NCBI GenBank assembly: GCA_945867155.1
Contig: CAMBHL010000009.1
Location: 1 to 61,332, forward strand
DNA length: 61,332 nt
Origin: an uncultured Eubacteriaceae bacterium
GTDB lineage: Bacteria > Bacillota > Clostridia > Eubacteriales > Eubacteriaceae
Direction of reading: 5' to 3'
The position numbers were made by a program, and so were the translations under genes. This document shows positions 1-8,441 of the stretch, in pieces. The notes under the pieces were generated by a model, which was not told the DNA's origin, ran no database searches, and worked only from the letters and a program-made list of their open reading frames with translations. Each line of letters opens with the position of its first letter. Within the stretch, counting starts at the first letter, position 1.

Positions 1-95
1 GGCGGTCTATCTCTTGTTTTCGGTTGCTTGCTTCCTTACCGTACATGAGCATTGATTCTTGTCGATAAACGGTTTTAAATTCAGCATGCTTGCTC

Positions 96-455
96 CTAGA
101 AAATCACGCACAGAATCAGAGTGATGATCGCCAGGCCCCCCTGCTTGAACAGAATCGCCGGCTGGCTTGTCAGCGCACCGTAGAGGGCGACGAGGATGAT
201 GTAGCCCATGAGGCACATGACGGCGATTTTGCTCACGAAGACCAGGGCCGCCAGCAGAATTAAAATGCCGATCAGGCCGTTGTAGACCCCTTGGTTCTTG
301 AACAGGGTTTTGACCGAAGGCCGGGCCAGTTCTTCAGGGGTCATGGCGAAGACCCGGGCCGTAGACGCCGACGTGGTCGCTAGGCTTTCGAGATAGAAGA
401 TATAGAAAAATTCCAATGCCGTGAGGACGGCAAAGAGTTTAATGATAAAAATCAT
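96..455 (-). CDS. DUF1304 family small membrane protein
   Basis: A 119-residue, very hydrophobic protein with about four membrane segments: an N-terminal one in the first 20 residues, then three closely spaced helices from about residue 57 to the end. The size, the short loop after helix 1 and the overall pattern fit the DUF1304 family of small integral membrane proteins, whose biochemical role is not established. The start is supported by an AGGAGG-type ribosome site just upstream. It stands alone, reading out of the decayed accessory region. The family call is by pattern recognition; the function is unknown. Confidence 0.75.
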   Translation of the reverse strand: MIFIIKLFAVLTALEFFYIFYLESLATTSASTARVFAMTPEELARPSVKTLFKNQGVYNGLIGILILLAALVFVSKIAVMCLMGYIILVALYGALTSQPAILFKQGGLAIITLILCVIF

Positions 456-852
456 TGTGTCCTCCTTTAATTTTTATAGCAATAAGGCCATTTAATCAGA
501 AAAAGCCTGAAAAGTCAATTTGGCCATTTCATCTAAGTTTTACGCAGATTTTCACAAACTGCGGTTTATGAAAGCAGGGACGCATGGTAAAGTTAAATCA
601 ACAAATGAAAAGATTCCGACGACAGGCCGATACCCAGAGGGGATGGGACCTGGCACGGTGGCCATAGCTGGTCGAGCACGCTTCTTCTTACGCCTCACAC
701 GAGAGAGGGTGCAGTCCAATCCAATTTATTATTCCTCTATGGTGTCCGATCGGCAAAAACGGTGAACCTAACGTGCCGAAATATGCGAAGCCGGCGACGG
801 GAGTGCCCGCCCCGTACGCCAGAGGTTTTGCATCGGCTGTTCGCTCACATCT
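456..852. other. About 400 bp without a recognisable gene
   Basis: Both strands contain only short open frames. An 81-codon forward frame (520-765) has no ribosome site and no family I recognise. The stretch lies between the DUF1304 gene and a truncated regulator in a region full of deletion scars, so it is probably residue of older mobile DNA. I see no rRNA, tRNA or riboswitch in it. Confidence 0.5.
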
Positions 853-1244
853 TTAAAAACGTTCTGAGAAGCGCAAGCTTCTTTTTTTTTGCCCAAAATC
901 CGGCTTTAGAAGCTTCTCTTTGTTGGGGCTTTTGAGCTGCTTGGACAGGCTCAGTATCCGCAGGAACGCCGAGAAGTCCTCCGAGGAAATCTTCTCAAAG
1001 GGTATCTGCAACTTATCGCAGAACTCGTGGATCAACATTTCTGTACCGCTGCTCAAAAGCTCCACCATATCATCACTCAGATGCAGAGATTGAAGTTCTG
1101 TGTTTGGGTGATTTTTATTTTCCGTCAGCCCCATCAGATAGTCGGTGGACACGCCGTAAAAGTCCGCCAGCGTTGCAATCGCAAACGGGCTGATGTCCTT
1201 GTAGTCATCGGTTTCGTATTTTCCCAGCGCGGATTTAGACAGGC
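853..1244 (-). pseudogene. Truncated XRE (Cro/CI-type) transcriptional regulator, C-terminal part
   Basis: Read on the minus strand, this frame begins abruptly inside a helix-turn-helix recognition helix (GLSKSALGKYE), continues with the usual follow-on of XRE regulators (ISPFAIATLADFYGVSTDYL), and then has an acidic, helical C-terminal tail of about 75 residues. The first 20-30 residues and the start codon are missing: the frame upstream of the GLSK motif is the antisense of a recombinase gene. The remnant therefore ends at a recombination or deletion junction at about 1244. No function is expected. Confidence 0.7.
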
Positions 1245-1716
1245 CATGAAGGACGCCGATGCGTTCTACCAGCAGCTCAGCAGCCGGATGGAGCGCCGGT
1301 ATCTGGTGGACGCTTCTCAGACAGAGAAGGAAAGGAAATGGCTGGAAGCCCGGAATCAGGAAATTGACGGGATGTTTTTGAGCCTGTACACGGATAAAGC
1401 CAAAGGCGTCCTGACCGAACAGCGGTTTATGAAGCTGACGGCGGCGCTGAAACAGGAGCAGGAAGCCAACCAGAAGCGCCTGCACGATCTGGCGGTGATG
1501 CAGAGCCGGGCGGACGCACAGGAAAGCGAAGTTCGCACCTTTATCAAGGAAATCCGGCGCTATGCAGCCATTGAGGAACTGGACGAGTCCATACTGAACC
1601 GGCTTATCAGTAAAATCCTGATCGGCGAGGTCAAGAAGGTGGACGGCCAGAAGGTGCAGGAAGTTAGGATCGTTTATAACTTTGTCGGGGAAACCCGGAG
1701 ATTGCAGCGTAAATAG
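1245..1716 (+). pseudogene. C-terminal fragment of a Tn4451-like large serine recombinase
   Basis: About 157 codons resembling the end of large serine recombinases carried by clostridial transposons (Tn4451/TnpX-like, DUF4368 tail). Visible are a coiled-coil stretch with alternating Lys/Glu (residues about 15-100 of the fragment) and a terminal domain ending in a VRIVYNFVGE-type strand. The catalytic serine domain and the zinc-ribbon part are absent, so it cannot recombine DNA. It meets the truncated regulator on the opposite strand with no spacer. It marks a former mobile element. Confidence 0.7.
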
Positions 1717-1830
1717 TTTGCCCCATCTCTCAATCATTGAGGGATGGGGCTTTTATGTTGCGCATCGTCGGCCAGCGTTCAGTTTTAAGTGGCTTAGATT
1801 CGTTCGGAGAGGGGGCGATGAATCTTCGCT

Positions 1831-2297
1831 TTATTCGTGAACGCCGCGCGATTTATCGTTGATTTTCAGCTCCAGTATATCCGGGCGCGCATAATGTCCG
1901 ACCACGTCATGCTCCATTTTGCAGGCGGCAGGCAAACTCATGTCGAGCTCTGCATAGATGATGGTTTCTTTATCCCAGACCGGTTCTGTCAGATAATGCC
2001 CATATGGGTCAATAATACAGCTTCCTCCCCGGCAGACAAATTCCGGCAAGCGCGAGATCGCATCGATTTCATGCAAGTCTGAAGGATATGAGCTGCGTCT
2101 GATAATCATATCGGCGTTCACAAAGTAGCATTTGCCTTCGATGGCGATGTGCTGGATGGTCGCCTGCCACTCTGGATTGTCATTGGTATTGGGGGAAATG
2201 TAAATGGTGATGCCTTTTTCAGAGATGCGCTCTTATCAAATATGACAGGTTCTGCCTGCACCAATGCGATTTTACAACTGTTTTCTATGTCTTTCAT
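1831..2297 (-). pseudogene. Nitrilase-superfamily hydrolase with internal deletion
   Basis: Two pieces of one carbon-nitrogen hydrolase lie in different frames. The first (from 2297 to about 2215) has a good start and reads MKDIENSCKIALVQAEPV, the typical nitrilase N-terminus. The second (about 2230 to 1831) starts at EKGITIYISPNTNDNPEW, which in nitrilases comes after the catalytic lysine, and runs to a normal C-terminus through RGGSCIIDPYGHYL. Roughly 150-180 residues, including the expected catalytic Glu, Lys and Cys, are missing between them. Intact relatives are about 310 residues. This is a deletion scar, not a sequencing frameshift. Confidence 0.75.
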
Positions 2298-2411
2298 GGC
2301 GGTAGATTTATCCTTCCTGAAAATTTCGATTCGCCGCGCTGTGCGGTCACTCTATTATTTTGTATCCGGCGCGGTGGAGTAAGGATGGTGTACATGGCTT
2401 TCGGGCCGCCG

Positions 2412-3746
2412 TCACGGGCTTGTGGTTGCCTTGCGGTAAATGACAAGGGAAATGATCGCAGTAATCGCTTCCGTGATCCAAAACGCATTCCAGACGCCAA
2501 CCGCTCCGAAAAACCTGCTGAGTAAAAACGCAGCCGGGATGATGACCACTACATACCGGCAAAGGGAAATCAGTAAGGAGGGAGTTCCTTTCCCAAGTCC
2601 CTCCAATGCGCCGGAAGATGTAACAGAAACCGCCGAGACGATAAACCCGGCCCCGATGATGCGTAAGGCAGTTTCCCCGGCCTGAATCGTCGCTTTTGTG
2701 TGGGTAAACAGCCCCATCAACTGTCCGGGGATCAGCAGACATATTACTGTCCCAAACACCATAATGATGCCACTCATGCACAAAACGATCTGATAAATCT
2801 GGCTGACCAGTTTGCGCTCCCCTGCGCCGTAGTTATAGCCAATCAGGGGGCGCATCCCCTGCACAATGCCATTCGCTGGCAGATAGATAAAGGTCTGCAA
2901 TTTGTAATAGATTCCTAAAACCAGAATATACACTTCGGAATATGCCGCCAAAATCGCATTAAGCGCCGAAATCAAAAGAGACGGAAGCGCAAGATTCAGG
3001 GTTGCGGGAATGCCGATGGAGTATAGCTTTATTACCATCTTTTTGCTGGGCAGAATGTACTGCCTGCGGATATGCACGCGAATTGGCCGCACAAGATAGA
3101 CTACAAGGTAAATCGCAAACGTCAGACTCTGCCCGATGCCGGTTGCCAGTGCAGCGCCTTTGATTCCCATTTCCGGGAATAGGCCATAGCCAAAAATCAG
3201 AACGGGATCTAAGACAATGTTTGTGATGCACCCGCACATCAGGCTTATCATGGTCGTTTTCATGTTCCCTACTGCCTGGAACAATTTCTCAAACGCCATG
3301 CTGACGGTAATAATGAGTGTAAAGGCGAACGCAACGACAGAATAGCGGACGCCAAGTTCAATGACCGCTTCAGATGAAGTGAACATCCGCAGGAAAACCG
3401 GCATGATCGTAATACAGCAGACTGTCATAACAACGCCATGAATCACGGCAAGCACAAGTCCCTGCGTGGCGGCCTGATCCGCTTTTTCATGATCCCCAGC
3501 GCCCAAATGAAAGGCGATTACGGCGTTGATTCCAACGCCAAATCCAATTCCAACAGCATTGATAAAATTTTGAACCGGGTAAACCAGTGATAACGCCGTT
3601 ATAGCTTCCTCGCTAATCTGTGCGACGAAAAAGCTGTCGATAATGTTGTATAGAGAATTAACCAGCATGGATAAAACCATAGGCAGGGTCATGGATAAAA
3701 TCAGCGGTAATACCGGTTTTTCTTTCATGAAAGTGTCATTCATCAT
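2412..3746 (-). CDS. MATE family multidrug/Na+ antiporter (second gene of pair)
   Basis: A 444-residue polytopic membrane protein with twelve predicted helices. The N-terminus (PMVLSMLVNSLYNIIDSFFVAQ) and the repeated internal half typical of MATE exporters (multidrug and toxic compound extrusion, driven by H+ or Na+) are clear. It would export cationic drugs or metabolites across the cytoplasmic membrane. Its start overlaps the stop of the upstream MATE gene by ATGA, with an AGGAGG site inside that gene, so the two are translationally coupled. Codon and base use look more AT-rich than in the core genes nearby, suggesting acquisition. The substrate is unknown. Confidence 0.88.
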   Translation of the reverse strand: MMNDTFMKEKPVLPLILSMTLPMVLSMLVNSLYNIIDSFFVAQISEEAITALSLVYPVQNFINAVGIGFGVGINAVIAFHLGAGDHEKADQAATQGLVLAVIHGVVMTVCCITIMPVFLRMFTSSEAVIELGVRYSVVAFAFTLIITVSMAFEKLFQAVGNMKTTMISLMCGCITNIVLDPVLIFGYGLFPEMGIKGAALATGIGQSLTFAIYLVVYLVRPIRVHIRRQYILPSKKMVIKLYSIGIPATLNLALPSLLISALNAILAAYSEVYILVLGIYYKLQTFIYLPANGIVQGMRPLIGYNYGAGERKLVSQIYQIVLCMSGIIMVFGTVICLLIPGQLMGLFTHTKATIQAGETALRIIGAGFIVSAVSVTSSGALEGLGKGTPSLLISLCRYVVVIIPAAFLLSRFFGAVGVWNAFWITEAITAIISLVIYRKATTSP

Positions 3747-5104
3747 TTTCCTCCTTGGAATGCTTTATGAGATATTTTGCGGCGATACCATGCCATCATC
3801 ACAAGCGCAACGAGCAAAGTGGCGGTTTCAGCAACCGGAAATGCAAGCCAGATCCCGTTCAGATGGAACAATCTGTCCAGACACCATAAGGCGGGAACAA
3901 GGAAAAGCATCTGCCTGCATAATTGGATTGCCATGCTGAAGCCTACTTTTTCTGTGGCCTGAAAATAGGTGGAAATCATAGTAGAAAGACCGCAAAACGG
4001 ATAGCTTGCCGCCATAATCCGCATAGCGGATATTCCAAAGGAGCGCATGGCTTCTGACGCTGTAAATAATCCCAAAAGCTGCGCCGGAAAGAGGATGACG
4101 GTCAATGTTCCCAGTATCATCATACCGGAGACCAAAGCGGTTCCGTAGCGAAAAGCAGAGTGCAGCCTATCTCTGTTTCCCGCACCGTAGTTAAACCGCA
4201 TAATAGGCAAACAGCCCTGAATCAAACCGTTTACCGTCATAACAATCAACTGCTGCACCTTAAAATATGCACCGAAGAATGCAATCGCCGTATCAGAATA
4301 CGCCACCAGAAACAGATTGACGAACGTCACCATAAACGAACTGAGGGCGTTCATAATAAAAGATGGCAGGCCAAAGGCAAAAATACGGCGGATCATCTGT
4401 TTCTGTAAGTGAAAGCCTTTGATTTTTATCTGCACTTTTTGCTTTTTGCCCAGCAGCAAGGCAAATGCCAAAATCATGGATAACAAATAGCCCGCAACAG
4501 TAGCCACCGCAGCGCCACGGATTCCCATAGCTGGAAAAACACCAATACCAAAAATTAGGAGTGGGTCAAATACAAAATTAACGACCACTCCTGCAATCTG
4601 GAACCACATAGGCGCAACCATGTTCCCAGTAGCCTGTATCATCTTCTGGATTGCGATATGCACCATGTTTGGAATTTGCATGAACGAACATACGCTCATA
4701 TAGGCAATACTCAACTGATAAATTTCTTCGTTATTGGTAAATGCCCCAAAGTAGGGTTTCATAATCAGTAATGACAGAAGATTGAGCAAAGCACCAATTC
4801 CAAAGGCCAGTAACAATCCATGTGTGACGGTGGTATTTGCCTCATCCTGCTTTTTCTCCCCAAGATACCCTGCAATCAGTACATTCACGCCGACACCGAT
4901 CCAGATAGACGCCGCATTCATCAGTGTTGTAATCGGGAATGACAGAGAAACAGCCGTTAGTGCATTCTCACTCAACCGCGCTATAAACGCACTGTCTATC
5001 AGATTATAGGAATATTGCAGGAACATGGAGATTAGCGGCGGTATCGACATTTGCCAAATGAGCCTTCCAACAGGAGCAACCGCCATTTTATTATTGGTCT
5101 GCAT
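3743..5104 (-). CDS. MATE family multidrug/Na+ antiporter (first gene of pair)
   Basis: A 453-residue MATE exporter. The start at 5104 is chosen because a GGAGGG site sits seven bases upstream; a longer frame exists but lacks a ribosome site. The N-terminal helix motif (PPLISMFLQYSYNLIDSAFIARL) and two similar six-helix halves are visible. It is the promoter-proximal partner of the adjoining MATE gene, and the two are distinct proteins rather than a recent tandem copy. A nitroreductase stub and a terminator-like hairpin lie directly upstream, so expression may be attenuated. The substrate is unknown. Confidence 0.88.
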   Translation of the reverse strand: MQTNNKMAVAPVGRLIWQMSIPPLISMFLQYSYNLIDSAFIARLSENALTAVSLSFPITTLMNAASIWIGVGVNVLIAGYLGEKKQDEANTTVTHGLLLAFGIGALLNLLSLLIMKPYFGAFTNNEEIYQLSIAYMSVCSFMQIPNMVHIAIQKMIQATGNMVAPMWFQIAGVVVNFVFDPLLIFGIGVFPAMGIRGAAVATVAGYLLSMILAFALLLGKKQKVQIKIKGFHLQKQMIRRIFAFGLPSFIMNALSSFMVTFVNLFLVAYSDTAIAFFGAYFKVQQLIVMTVNGLIQGCLPIMRFNYGAGNRDRLHSAFRYGTALVSGMMILGTLTVILFPAQLLGLFTASEAMRSFGISAMRIMAASYPFCGLSTMISTYFQATEKVGFSMAIQLCRQMLFLVPALWCLDRLFHLNGIWLAFPVAETATLLVALVMMAWYRRKISHKAFQGGK

Positions 5105-5162
5105 ACTTTCCCTCCTCTCCACAAATTGTCCGGTGCAAAAAAATTGCGCCATACAGCGGAAG

Positions 5163-5232
5163 GGACAGGTTCCGATTTGTAATCCCGTACACTACGGCGC
5201 GTCTTGATAAGAGACAAAAAAATATTTTCCAT
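5163..5232 (-). pseudogene. Nitroreductase N-terminal stub
   Basis: A short frame beginning MENIFLSLIKTRRSVRDYKSEPVP matches the FMN-binding start of nitroreductase-family proteins (compare the intact copy at 7368, which has ARYSVRKYKDTPI). After about 23 residues the similarity stops and the frame runs into the MATE leader. Around 150 residues of the enzyme are missing. It is either a deletion remnant or, less likely, a leader peptide for the MATE genes. Confidence 0.5.
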
Positions 5233-5278
5233 ACAGATATAGTCTCCCATCCTGCTAACACTTCCGAGATACGAGCAA

Positions 5279-5318
5279 CAAAAAAAGCCACACAACTATC
5301 ACAAGATAGCTGTGTGGC
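5279..5318 (-). terminator. Hairpin with T-run upstream of the MATE pair
   Basis: On the minus strand GCCACACAGCTATC, a four-base loop, and GATAGTTGTGTGGC form a near-perfect stem followed by seven T. It lies before the nitroreductase stub and the MATE genes, so it either ends an earlier transcript or acts as an attenuator. Confidence 0.7.
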
Positions 5319-5653
5319 AAAAAGATGACCGAATCCGGAAAAGTCCACTAAAATTTTGCGTTTATCATTATAGCGAACTTGAAGGAGACTGTCAAGCGTC
5401 AATCTTCTTGAGTTTTCGTTGCCTTATTCACGAAACTCTAAATCTGTTGTGTTGAATATACACAACTTTCATATCTATTCTTTATTGCAGTTTACGGAAA
5501 CTCAAGTCAATCATCGCGTAAGGAAAGATAGAAAATATAGAATTACGTTATGTTGCTCTTTGATTTTGACTTTTATTGAATTCATCACTTGGCATTGTGG
5601 CAAAAATCTTATGAAACTGTGTTAAAAGTAATATACAAGCATGAATTAAGATT
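5319..5653. other. AT-rich intergenic stretch, no gene seen
   Basis: Between the hairpin before the MATE pair and the ribosome site of the chimeric surface-protein pseudogene I see no credible coding frame, RNA gene or repeat. It probably contains the divergent promoters of these two units. Confidence 0.5.
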
Positions 5654-5665
5654 GAGGAGGATCTT

Positions 5666-6669
5666 ATGAAAAAGACAGCCACAAGCAAACGACTCAGCTT
5701 CATGCTGATGGTATTTTTGAGTATCGCAATGGTCTTTACCTTTCTGAATGTCCGGACCACCGCCCGCGCGGACGGCACATGATGGATGGCAGCAATCCGG
5801 TGGTGCCCAAGGGCCACGACGTCAGCAAAGGAGAAAGCGCCCCTTCTTCTGTAACCAATCCGAAAAAGGGCCAAGTTTTATATTTGACCGCAAACTCTGC
5901 CTCTGGGAGTAAATACTACAGCTTGAACGGCAGCATCACTCAGAACGGCATGCCCAATTACGTCGCTGTGCAGGATCAGAGCAAACGCACCAGTTTGACT
6001 AACGTGACGGTTACAAAGAACACCTTTACGGTCGATACCTACTACACCGACGGGACGACGCCGGAAAAAATGGACAGCTTTACCATTCGCCGGACCGAAA
6101 AGCCGACCCTCACCGTGGATGCCGCGGGCACCACAGCGGACAATAACCAAAATAACAAAAGCACAAGCCAGAACGGTAAAGCCGGCACCAGCGCGAAAGC
6201 GAGCGTTAAAGGCAGCAAAGGCGCCCGAACCGGAGACAACACCCTGCCGGTGACCCTGTTCGCCTGCATCATGTGCGCGGCCGGCGCATCCCTGATGTTT
6301 CTGGCCATGTTTGTGCTATTTATGGTACTCGTCGGCGGACGAAAAGGCATTCGCAGCCTCGTCGGGCTGATGGTTGCGGTCTTTTTGATTTTGGCTTTTC
6401 TCATTCCCGCGATTTACCGGGGCGTCTCTCCGGTAGGCATGGGGATTTTGACAGCTCTGCTCATTACTGTGTTTTCTATGGTGCTCCTTAACGGGATCAG
6501 CCTCAAGACCAGCGTCGCTGTCGTCGCGACGCTGGTCGGTATTCTGGCGGCTGCCGTGGTGTACTATATTTTTGCGGCAATTTTTCACATCAGTGGCTAC
6601 AACTTGGAAGGGGCCGAAGAACGGATTCTCATTAGAAAAATAAAGCAAAAAAATAAACACAGCCTTTGA
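5666..6669 (+). pseudogene. Chimeric remnant: signal peptide, phosphoesterase-like tail, sorting-signal motif, YibE/F-like helices
   Basis: A start with a GAGGAGG site at 5654-5660 encodes a clear export signal (MKKTATSKRLSFMLMVFLS..., ending ARADG) but stops at 5780-5782. The next frame (from 5779, overlapping ATGA) carries a secreted-domain tail with VLYLTANSASGSKYY, a motif I associate with secreted calcineurin-like phosphoesterases. A low-complexity linker and a TGDNT motif plus one helix follow, as at the end of LPXTG-type wall proteins. The frame then passes directly into four helices starting VGGRKGIRSLVGL that resemble YibE/F family membrane proteins, and ends early. At least two deletions and one frameshift are needed to explain it, so function is doubtful. 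Confidence 0.6.
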
Positions 6670-6692
6670 AAAAATGTAGGGCTGTGTTTTTT
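6655..6692 (+). terminator. Rho-independent terminator
   Basis: Stem AAACACAGCC/GGCTGTGTTT with a 15-base loop and a T-run. The stop codon of the chimeric frame lies inside the loop. Confidence 0.75.
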
Positions 6693-6747
6693 ACGCCTAA
6701 TGATCGCCAACAGTCAAGCGATTATCCTTTGGCAAACAGCGGCGGTG

Positions 6748-7224
6748 TCAGCCTTGCAGCATTTTGTAGAGTTTGGCCGGATTCTTTTCGTATTTCCAGA
6801 GTTTCGGGTTGTCTTCGAGCTGATCCCGGACGTGGTGAACGGCGAGAAAATCGTCGATTTCGCTGTCGGGCCAGGCCTTTTCCACTTTTAAGAAACGGGT
6901 GAGGGTGCGGATGGCCGCATCCTGTTTTTCCTTGGCGATGTGGCCCTGGGCGTCCGCTTCGCTCAAATCCCAGAACTGCCCGAGCACCCGGATCATATCG
7001 GCATCAGACACGCCGGCGGCGTACAGGCACTGAAGGGTTTTTTCGAGGCCTTCGGAAAGCCCCTGATCCTTGCCTTCTTCGAGGCCCTGGCGGTAGCCTT
7101 CGTCGTTGAATTTATGGTGCAGCTCTTCCCGGCCGGAGTCGATGCCATCTTTAACAAACTGCCCTCCTTTAGAGGCAAGGTCGCTGCCTTTTTCGATGAG
7201 TTTTTTCCATCTGTCGCTTGCCAT
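6748..7224 (-). CDS. Hypothetical cytoplasmic protein
   Basis: A 158-residue soluble, charged protein. The start at 7224 is preferred because AGGAGAAG precedes it at proper spacing; a start six codons upstream lacks a site. The N-terminal third is polar with a run of evenly spaced Gly/Glu (DEGYRQGLEEGKDQGLSEGLEK), a pattern seen at the end of PD-(D/E)XK-nuclease-family transposase-like (Rpn/PDDEXK) proteins. The C-terminal half is helical with several Trp. No enzyme motif is visible. It diverges from a nitroreductase gene across a symmetric promoter region. I do not recognise a function. Confidence 0.55.
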   Translation of the reverse strand: MASDRWKKLIEKGSDLASKGGQFVKDGIDSGREELHHKFNDEGYRQGLEEGKDQGLSEGLEKTLQCLYAAGVSDADMIRVLGQFWDLSEADAQGHIAKEKQDAAIRTLTRFLKVEKAWPDSEIDDFLAVHHVRDQLEDNPKLWKYEKNPAKLYKMLQG

Positions 7225-7255
7225 ACTCTTCTCCTTTGTCATGTTGGATTTGCAT

Positions 7256-7333
7256 TTAGTGTAGCAGGGCGGGCAAAAAAATATCTTAAATCAAAAGCCT
7301 ATGGCATAATTTTAAGCCTTTGTGCTACACTAA
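7256..7333. promoter_or_regulatory. Symmetric divergent promoter region with perfect 11-bp inverted repeat
   Basis: TTAGTGTAGCA (7256-7266) and TGCTACACTAA (7323-7333) are exact reverse complements. Each contains an extended -10 element (TGcTACACT) directed outwards, one towards the hypothetical gene and one towards the nitroreductase. Between them sit smaller dyads, CTTAAA/TTTAAG and GCC-TAT-GGC. A shared regulator binding the centre is plausible. Confidence 0.5.
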
Positions 7334-7367
7334 CCCTGTAATCCAATTGACACACAGGAGGCACAAC

Positions 7368-7886
7368 ATGGAAGATTTTATGACTTTAGCCAAAGCCCGT
7401 TATTCAGTGAGAAAATACAAAGATACGCCCATCGAGGACGAAAAGCTCGACAAGATCATCGAAGCGGGGATCATCGCCCCGACGGCCCACAACGAACAGC
7501 CGTGGCGGTGCTACGTGTTAAGAAGCCCAGAAGCCTTGAAGAAAATCAACGATCTCACGGCCTGTGCTTTTCATGCGCCAGTGGTGCTGATGTTCACCTA
7601 CAATAAAGATGAACAGTGGAAAAATCCACTGGAAGAAGGCGTCACTGCCGGGCAGGAAGACGTCAGCATCGTCGCGACCCACATGATGCTCGAAGCTTGG
7701 GAACTGGGCATCGGCTCCTGCTGGGTCAACTATTTCCCGAATACGAAGACTGAAGAAGCCTTCAACCTGCCGGACAACGAACGGGTCGTGCTGCTCATGC
7801 CCATGGGCTACGCCCAGGACGGCGTTCACGCGGCACATCTGCACAACGAAAACCGCTCGAAAGATGAACTGGTCAAGGAACTTTAA
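7368..7886 (+). CDS. Nitroreductase family protein
   Basis: A 172-residue FMN-dependent oxidoreductase of the nitroreductase superfamily. The start follows an AGGAGG site. The FMN phosphate-binding motif near the start (ARYSVRKYKDTPI), the APTAHNEQPWR segment at about residues 35-45 and the GIGSCWVNYF segment at about 120 are typical of short, homodimeric NAD(P)H-dependent members. It would reduce nitroaromatics, quinones or enones in the cytoplasm; the natural substrate is unknown. A single-gene unit, ended by a strong terminator. Confidence 0.88.
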   Translation: MEDFMTLAKARYSVRKYKDTPIEDEKLDKIIEAGIIAPTAHNEQPWRCYVLRSPEALKKINDLTACAFHAPVVLMFTYNKDEQWKNPLEEGVTAGQEDVSIVATHMMLEAWELGIGSCWVNYFPNTKTEEAFNLPDNERVVLLMPMGYAQDGVHAAHLHNENRSKDELVKEL

Positions 7887-7900
7887 ACGCAGCGGAACCG

Positions 7901-7928
7901 CACCTGCCGAAAGGCAGGTGTTTTTTTT
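7901..7928 (+). terminator. Rho-independent terminator
   Basis: CACCTGCC-gaaa-GGCAGGTG followed by eight T, directly after the nitroreductase gene. Confidence 0.92.
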
Positions 7929-7934
7929 ATAGGG

Positions 7935-7987
7935 TTGACTTATGTACGAAATCGGACTAATATAGAGGCACACAATGTACGAAATCG
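7935..7987 (+). promoter_or_regulatory. MarR-MATE promoter with duplicated operator
   Basis: TTGACT (7935-7940) and TAATAT (7958-7963) are 17 bases apart. The 12-mer TGTACGAAATCG occurs at 7943-7954, inside the promoter spacer, and again at 7976-7987, 33 bases downstream. This arrangement suits autorepression by the MarR protein encoded next. Confidence 0.75.
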
Positions 7988-8011
7988 AACAAACATAAGA
8001 CTAAGGAGGCT

Positions 8012-8440
8012 ATGATGAATCCTTTATTTGAAACCTACAATCAGATCATGTGCACGATGGAAGCGGACTACCACGACGCGGCGGTGCGTCTCGGCCTGTC
8101 CGACAGTGCCTTTAATATTCTGTACACCCTGTACATCGAAGGGAGCGGCTGCAACCAGAGCCGGCTGTACAAAAAATCGGGCATGGCCCGCTCGACGGTG
8201 AATTCGGCGATCCGGCAGATGGAGAAAAAAGGCTGGCTCTACCTCGTGCCCGGGGAGGGGCGCAACACAAAGGTGGAAGTGACAGACGAGGGGAGAGCCG
8301 TGATGGACCGCACCGTTGCCCGGATCGTGGCCATCGAGAAAAAGCTCTTCGACGCCTACACCGAAACAGAAGCGGAAACCCTGATCCGTTTGAACCGCCA
8401 GTTTGAACAGGGCCTGCGCCGGAGCATTGAGGAGCTTTAA
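8012..8440 (+). CDS. MarR family transcriptional regulator
   Basis: A 142-residue winged-helix regulator. The central HTH (SRLYKKSGMARSTVNSAIRQMEKKGWL, about residues 48-75) and wing (PGEGRNTKVEVTDEGRAVMD) follow the MarR pattern; the flanking helices form the dimer interface. It precedes and nearly overlaps a MATE exporter gene, the arrangement of MepR-MepA-type systems, so it probably represses both genes and is released by a drug-like ligand. Two copies of a 12-base motif over its promoter are the likely operators. Confidence 0.88.
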   Translation: MMNPLFETYNQIMCTMEADYHDAAVRLGLSDSAFNILYTLYIEGSGCNQSRLYKKSGMARSTVNSAIRQMEKKGWLYLVPGEGRNTKVEVTDEGRAVMDRTVARIVAIEKKLFDAYTETEAETLIRLNRQFEQGLRRSIEEL

Positions 8441-8441
8441 G

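Noticed and set aside
520..765. 81-codon forward frame near the DUF1304 gene
   Set aside because: No ribosome site and no recognisable domain.
5779..6669. Possibility that the 296-codon frame is an intact two-cistron unit with the signal-peptide frame
   Set aside because: The secreted domain lacks its own export signal and the domains come from unrelated families, so deletion and frameshift explain it better.
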